64,000 bases of DNA, taken from Marinobacter nanhaiticus D15-8W (lineage in GTDB: Bacteria > Pseudomonadota > Gammaproteobacteria > Pseudomonadales > Oleiphilaceae). The stretch spans positions 3,038,001 through 3,102,000 of the forward strand of contig NZ_AP028878.1 in the NCBI RefSeq assembly GCF_036511935.1. The letters are read 5' to 3'. Shown piece after piece: positions 58,294 to 64,000 of the stretch. Under the pieces are notes generated by a model. It made no database searches. It was not told the DNA's origin and worked only from the letters and a program-made list of their open reading frames with translations. Within the stretch, counting starts at the first letter, position 1. Each line of letters starts with the position of its first letter. The position numbers and the translations under genes are program-made.

Positions 58294-59602
58294 TGTGCAA
58301 ACCGGCAACATAGGTAACACCTCAAGCCGGGAACATGGGTTACACAAGTTACGGTATGGGCAAGGAGGACGCGCCCATGCCCTGGAAAGAGACTTGTGTA
58401 ATGGATCTGAAGATGCAGTTGATCGCGGCCTGGCTGCAGGGCGGGCACGGTGTAAGCGATCTGGCCCGCGGCTACGGCATTAGCCGCAAGACGGCTTACA
58501 AGTGGATCAGGCGCTACCAGGAGGAAGGTGCCGGTGGGCTGCAGGAGCGCTCCCGAGCGCCGCACTATTGCCCACATGCAGTGACGGAGGACGTGGCTGA
58601 ACAGATTGTGGCGATCAAGAAAGTCCATCCCAGCTTTGGCCCCAAGAAGGTTCTGGACCGCTTGCGTGAGCTAGAACCGGCGATGGCATTGCCGGCAGAC
58701 AGCACGGCCGGTGAGATACTCAAAGCGGCGGGTCTGGTCAAGAAACGGCGCTACAAGCGGCCGTACCCGGCCGACCCGCAACCGTTTGAACTGGGTGATC
58801 GCAATAATGCGCTGTGGAGTGTGGACTACAAGGGGCAGTACCGGACGGCCGGCGGGCGCTGGTGTTATCCGCTCACGGTAACCGACAATGCCAGCCGTTA
58901 TGTCTTGGGCTGTCATGGCGTGAGCGCAACAGACTACGTCCAGGCGAAGCCGATTATGGAATGGGTTTTCCATGAGTACGGTCTGCCGGAGGGGATCTTG
59001 TCCGACAACGGGGCGCCCTTCGCCAGTCGCTCAGCAGGAGGTCTGACGCGACTGTCGAAATGGTGGGTCGAGCTGGGCATTGGGGTGCATCGTAGCAAGC
59101 CGGGAACGCCCACACAGAATGCCCGTCACGAGCGCATGCACGGTTCACTGAATCGAGCAGTGGGTGGACGGATGCGCGGGACAAGCTTGATGCAGCAACA
59201 GACCACGCTGCAGGCATTCCGTGAGGAGTTTAACGAACAACGCAGCCATGAGGCGCTGGGCAGGCAAACACCGGCCAGCGTGTATCAGCCCTCAAGGCGT
59301 CGGTACTCGCCCGTGCTGCGCCCGATTGAATATAACGTGGACCAGGCGGTTCGCAACGTTCGTCACAACGGCGAAATCAAGTGGCAGGGCCATCTGATCT
59401 ACATCAGCGGGCTGTTAGCCAGACATCGCGTAGGCCTGCAAGAGGTGGAGAATGACCGGGTCGAGGTGCGATACAGCACCCATCTGCTCGGTCATATTAA
59501 CCTCAAAACCGCGCGATTGGAGCCCGCATGCGAGTGGCATGCGGGGGAATAGGTGTAACCCATGTTGCCGGTTCAAAGTGTTACCTATGTTCCGGTTGCA
59601 CA
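58294..59602 (+). mobile_element. IS481-family insertion sequence, copy 2
   Basis: A 1309-bp element with the same ends and internal sequence as the copy at 24918-26226. ACC flanks both sides, a second 3-bp target-site duplication. It lies in the same orientation as copy 1, so the two are direct repeats 32 kb apart. It separates proS from dusC and touches no gene. Confidence 0.9.
58377..59552 (+). CDS. IS481-family transposase, copy 2
   Basis: The same 391-residue protein as encoded at 25001-26176: helix-turn-helix front (SDLARGYGISRKTAYKWIRR) and complete integrase core (VDYKGQY, SDNGAPF, HERMHGSLNRA). AAGGAGG precedes the ATG at 58377. Intact frame. Confidence 0.92.
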   Translation: MPWKETCVMDLKMQLIAAWLQGGHGVSDLARGYGISRKTAYKWIRRYQEEGAGGLQERSRAPHYCPHAVTEDVAEQIVAIKKVHPSFGPKKVLDRLRELEPAMALPADSTAGEILKAAGLVKKRRYKRPYPADPQPFELGDRNNALWSVDYKGQYRTAGGRWCYPLTVTDNASRYVLGCHGVSATDYVQAKPIMEWVFHEYGLPEGILSDNGAPFASRSAGGLTRLSKWWVELGIGVHRSKPGTPTQNARHERMHGSLNRAVGGRMRGTSLMQQQTTLQAFREEFNEQRSHEALGRQTPASVYQPSRRRYSPVLRPIEYNVDQAVRNVRHNGEIKWQGHLIYISGLLARHRVGLQEVENDRVEVRYSTHLLGHINLKTARLEPACEWHAGE

Positions 59603-59662
59603 ACCCCTGAGGCCAGTTAGTTGGCGCCATTATAATACTCTCGAACGGCTTTCAGGCTCCGC

Positions 59663-60640
59663 TCAGCCGATGGCTAAGATGGGGTCCAGAGCTTCAACGC
59701 TTGCCTCGAGCAAGGCGCAAACCGCATCCGGATCATTCGTCCGCTTAACCTTGCCCCAGCAGATCTCAGCCTCCTGATACTCTCGCCGGGTATAGTTCAG
59801 CCATTGTTTGATACGCCCCGTGGCGTAACGCGGTTCCAGGAACGTTTGCAACGTGCGGCAGTAATCCACCAGCAACTCCACCACCCCTGACCACGGCAGA
59901 TCGGCTACGGGCCTGCCTTCCTGACTGGCCTTGATCTGCGCCGCCAGGTCCGGCCGGGCAACCAGGCCACGGCCAATCATGACGTCATCGCATCCGGACA
60001 CCTCACGGCAGCGCCAGTAATCCTCCACCGACCAGATGTCGCCGTTGGCAATAATCGGCGTAGCGACGCGCTCCCTGACCCGAGCGATTTCCTCCCAATA
60101 GGCGGGCGGACGGTAACCGTCCACTTTGCTGCGGGCATGGATGCAGATTTCGCTTGCGCCCGCCGCTTCCAGAGCTTCGCCACACGCAACGCCCATGGAC
60201 CGGTCGTCGTAGCCCAAGCGCATCTTTGCGGTGACCGGGATCTCCACGGGGACCGCAGCTCTGACGGCAGCCACCAGCGCATGCATCAACTCAGGCTCGC
60301 GCATCAGTACGCAGCCGCCCTTGTGTTTGTTGACGGTTTTGGCCGGGCAGCCGAAATTGATGTCCACCTGCTGCGCACCCAGCTCGACGGCACGAAGGCC
60401 ATGCAGTCCCATCATATGCGGGTCGGAACCCAGTAACTGTATAGCTACGGGCGTGCCCGCTGCGGTACTACAACCGTTATGAAGCTCGGGTGCATACTTG
60501 TAGAAGACGCGGGAGGGCAACATGCCATGGGTGACCCGGATAAACTCGGTCACGCTACGGTCGATGCCGCCTACGCCCGTGAGCAGTTCACGGATATACG
60601 AGTCGACCAGGCCTTCCATGGGGGCCAGGATAATGCGCAT
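59663..60640 (-). CDS. dusC: tRNA-dihydrouridine(16) synthase
   Basis: FMN-dependent reductase that makes dihydrouridine in the tRNA D-loop. It is 325 residues: MRIILAPMEGLVDSYIREL start (FMN site), catalytic Cys in INFGCPAKTVNKHKGG (near 98), NGDIWSVEDYW and MIGRGLVARPDLA. The short loop and RIKQWLNYTRREY in the C-terminal domain favour DusC over DusA/B. GGGAG precedes the ATG at 60640; longer readings lack support. Confidence 0.9.
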   Translation of the reverse strand: MRIILAPMEGLVDSYIRELLTGVGGIDRSVTEFIRVTHGMLPSRVFYKYAPELHNGCSTAAGTPVAIQLLGSDPHMMGLHGLRAVELGAQQVDINFGCPAKTVNKHKGGCVLMREPELMHALVAAVRAAVPVEIPVTAKMRLGYDDRSMGVACGEALEAAGASEICIHARSKVDGYRPPAYWEEIARVRERVATPIIANGDIWSVEDYWRCREVSGCDDVMIGRGLVARPDLAAQIKASQEGRPVADLPWSGVVELLVDYCRTLQTFLEPRYATGRIKQWLNYTRREYQEAEICWGKVKRTNDPDAVCALLEASVEALDPILAIG

Positions 60641-60760
60641 GGTTGCTCCCGGTATGAATTGATCAGGAAATGAACGGGAGCGGATTGTAAGGAAATTCGG
60701 GAAAGGATAATAGATCGGGAGATACCGACGCCCCGTCATAGCGAGGGCGTCGGATCAGCT

Positions 60761-62965
<2,205 letters not shown>

Positions 62966-62991
62966 CTACTGCTTGGATCGTTTTTGCTGTT

Positions 62992-63084
62992 TTAACGGGC
63001 CAGGGCGTAATTCCCGTAATAGGTCACAAGGATGTCGAAGACGCCGAGAACGTATGTGGGTAGACGAACCTTTTGAGACGACAT
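62992..63084 (-). CDS. Possible 30-residue small protein upstream of katG
   Basis: An ATG at 63084 with AAGGAG seven bases upstream opens a 30-codon frame ending TAA at 62992, 56 bases before the katG ATG. The peptide starts MSSQKVRLPTYVLGV and has a hydrophobic/aromatic centre (FDILVTYYG), short for a membrane helix. The ribosome-binding site is better than katG's, so a translated leader or small protein is credible. I do not recognise a family. Confidence 0.5.
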   Translation of the reverse strand: MSSQKVRLPTYVLGVFDILVTYYGNYALAR

Positions 63085-63221
63085 CGGACAACTCCTTCGC
63101 TGGGGAACGAGAAAAAGGTTATCCGCGGCGTTGCATGAGATGAAATTAATTAAAAATAGGTTCGTAAAAGCTTTTATCTATAATTAAGCGCAATAGCGAC
63201 TGGAAAATTGATAGGCGCGCT

Positions 63222-63443
63222 TTATCCCAGGCGCTCTACGGAAGCGAACTTTCCCTGGTCGTCGAACAGGATGCGGAAGGACCCGTGAATGCCGTGACGG
63301 AGGTAAAAGCGGGAGAGGATTCGGGCCGGAAATCGCACGGAGCGACCATCCCGGGATGTGGTGTGGACGTCGGTTGCGGTGCCGTTATAGAGCTTGACCC
63401 ACTCGTCCGGGCTGATGTGAATGTCCACGATGATCTGTTGCAT
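63222..63443 (-). CDS. DUF2835-like conserved protein
   Basis: Small protein of 73 residues from the ATG at 63443 (MQQIIVDIHISPDEWVKLY). The middle reads GTATDVHTTSRDGRSVRFPA and the end YLRHGIHGSFRILFDDQGKF, a pattern I associate with DUF2835, found in gammaproteobacteria. Function unknown. The ribosome-binding site is weak; a TTG at 63509 would extend it by 22 residues. It follows htpG by about 120 bases. Confidence 0.7.
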   Translation of the reverse strand: MQQIIVDIHISPDEWVKLYNGTATDVHTTSRDGRSVRFPARILSRFYLRHGIHGSFRILFDDQGKFASVERLG

Positions 63444-63561
63444 GGGCTGGGGCGTTGTGTCCGGGTGCGGGAAGATCGGATATTCAGGGATGGGTGTTGC
63501 CGCTAACAATACCCGGAAGATGAGGAGGATAACGCCTCCCCCTCATCTTCTGGTAGCAACG

Positions 63562-64000
63562 TTAGTTGGACAGGTCCAACAGCAACCGGTTAAGGCGGCT
63601 GACATAACTGCCCGGATCCTTGAGCTGTTCGCCACTGGCCAGGGTCGCCTGATCGAGCAGGACCGCCGCAAGGTCAGTGAACTGCTCGTCCGATTTTTCC
63701 TGCTCCAGTCGCGCGACCAGCGGATGATCCGTGTTGATCTCGAAGATCGGCTTGCTCTCCGGCACCTTCTGGCCGGCGGCTTCCATGATCTTCTTCATCT
63801 GGGCGCCCATATCATAGTCGCCCACGACAAGACACGCCGGTGATTCGGTCAGGCGGTTAGTGACGCGAACCTCCTGGACCCGATCGTCCAGCGCGGTCTT
63901 GATCCGCTCCAGCAGGCCTTTGTGGGCCTCGGTCGCTTCTTCCTGGTGCTTCTTATCTTCCTCGGTTTCCACCTCGCCCAGGTCGAGTTCGCCACGGGCC
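63562..64000 (-). CDS. htpG: Chaperone protein HtpG (Hsp90), 3' end only
   Basis: C-terminal part of bacterial Hsp90. The visible 146 residues include LLERIKTALDDRVQEVRVTN, RLTESPACLVVGDYDMGAQM, PIFEINTDHPLVARLEQE and the dimerisation helix ending SYVSRLNRLLLDLSN. The frame continues without a stop to the right edge; the ATPase and middle domains lie outside. Confidence 0.95.
   Translation of the reverse strand, partial: ARGELDLGEVETEEDKKHQEEATEAHKGLLERIKTALDDRVQEVRVTNRLTESPACLVVGDYDMGAQMKKIMEAAGQKVPESKPIFEINTDHPLVARLEQEKSDEQFTDLAAVLLDQATLASGEQLKDPGSYVSRLNRLLLDLSN

Overview
The window reads as chromosome of a GC-rich, aerobic gammaproteobacterium close to Marinobacter or Pseudomonas. This rests on gene content and on gene order that I know from Pseudomonas (purC-bamC-dapA, bcp, perM-type permease, tusA-type gene, bepA, nadA, then the tol-pal, ruvCAB, yebC and aspS block). 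I ran no database search, so the genus is an inference.

Layout. 1-2085: 5' part of a two-partner-secretion outer-membrane transporter running off the left edge, then a long gene-free leader region. 2086-4266: galU, then an opposing crotonase/XRE-regulator pair. 4464-13320: a dense cluster that I regard as the most interesting part of the window. It holds a creatininase-family hydrolase, a GTP cyclohydrolase II with a degenerate RibB-like front half, a RibD-type reductase, and a five-gene operon (MDR dehydrogenase, diverged QueD/PTPS-like protein, GT4 glycosyltransferase, SAM methyltransferase, LPG_synthase_TM-type membrane protein). A divergent CDP-alcohol phosphatidyltransferase and a YceI lipocalin-like protein follow. 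13451-17241: an EamA permease, an AT-rich probably acquired pentapeptide-like membrane protein beside tRNA-Val, and a nucleotide-sugar epimerase. 17444-24709: an outer-membrane protein, purC, bamC, dapA, bcp, a PerM-family permease, a TusA-like protein and bepA.

24859-26456: an IS481-family insertion nested inside a MITE-like repeat. 26669-28367: nadA and two tRNA-Lys genes. 28503-39755: cpoB-pal-tolB-tolA-tolR-tolQ-ybgC-ruvB-ruvA-ruvC-yebC-aspS and a FmdB-type zinc ribbon, all on the minus strand, with a 266-bp folded repeat element between ruvA and ruvC. 40162-51932: fabR-like regulator, HIT protein, ugd, galE, tadA, guaA, guaB, xseA, an acyl-CoA synthetase (prpE-like) and a cold-shock gene with a long leader. 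52049-58124: leuA, an Lrp/AsnC regulator, a Blc lipocalin, a TetR regulator, a PaaI-type thioesterase and proS. 58294-59602: a second copy of the IS481 element that appears identical. 59663-64000: dusC, katG with a 30-codon ORF just upstream, a DUF2835-type protein and the 3' end of htpG.

How it works together. Most genes are housekeeping: envelope integrity (Tol-Pal, BamC, BepA), Holliday-junction processing (RuvABC), purine, NAD, lysine and leucine synthesis, nucleotide sugars, and translation. The 4.4-13.3 kb cluster stands apart. Its enzymes combine pyrimidine/pterin-type chemistry starting from GTP with methylation, glycosylation and membrane-lipid enzymes. This suggests a modified and possibly lipid-linked pterin- or pyrimidine-derived product whose identity I cannot deduce. 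No prophage, CRISPR array, plasmid origin or antibiotic-resistance gene was seen.
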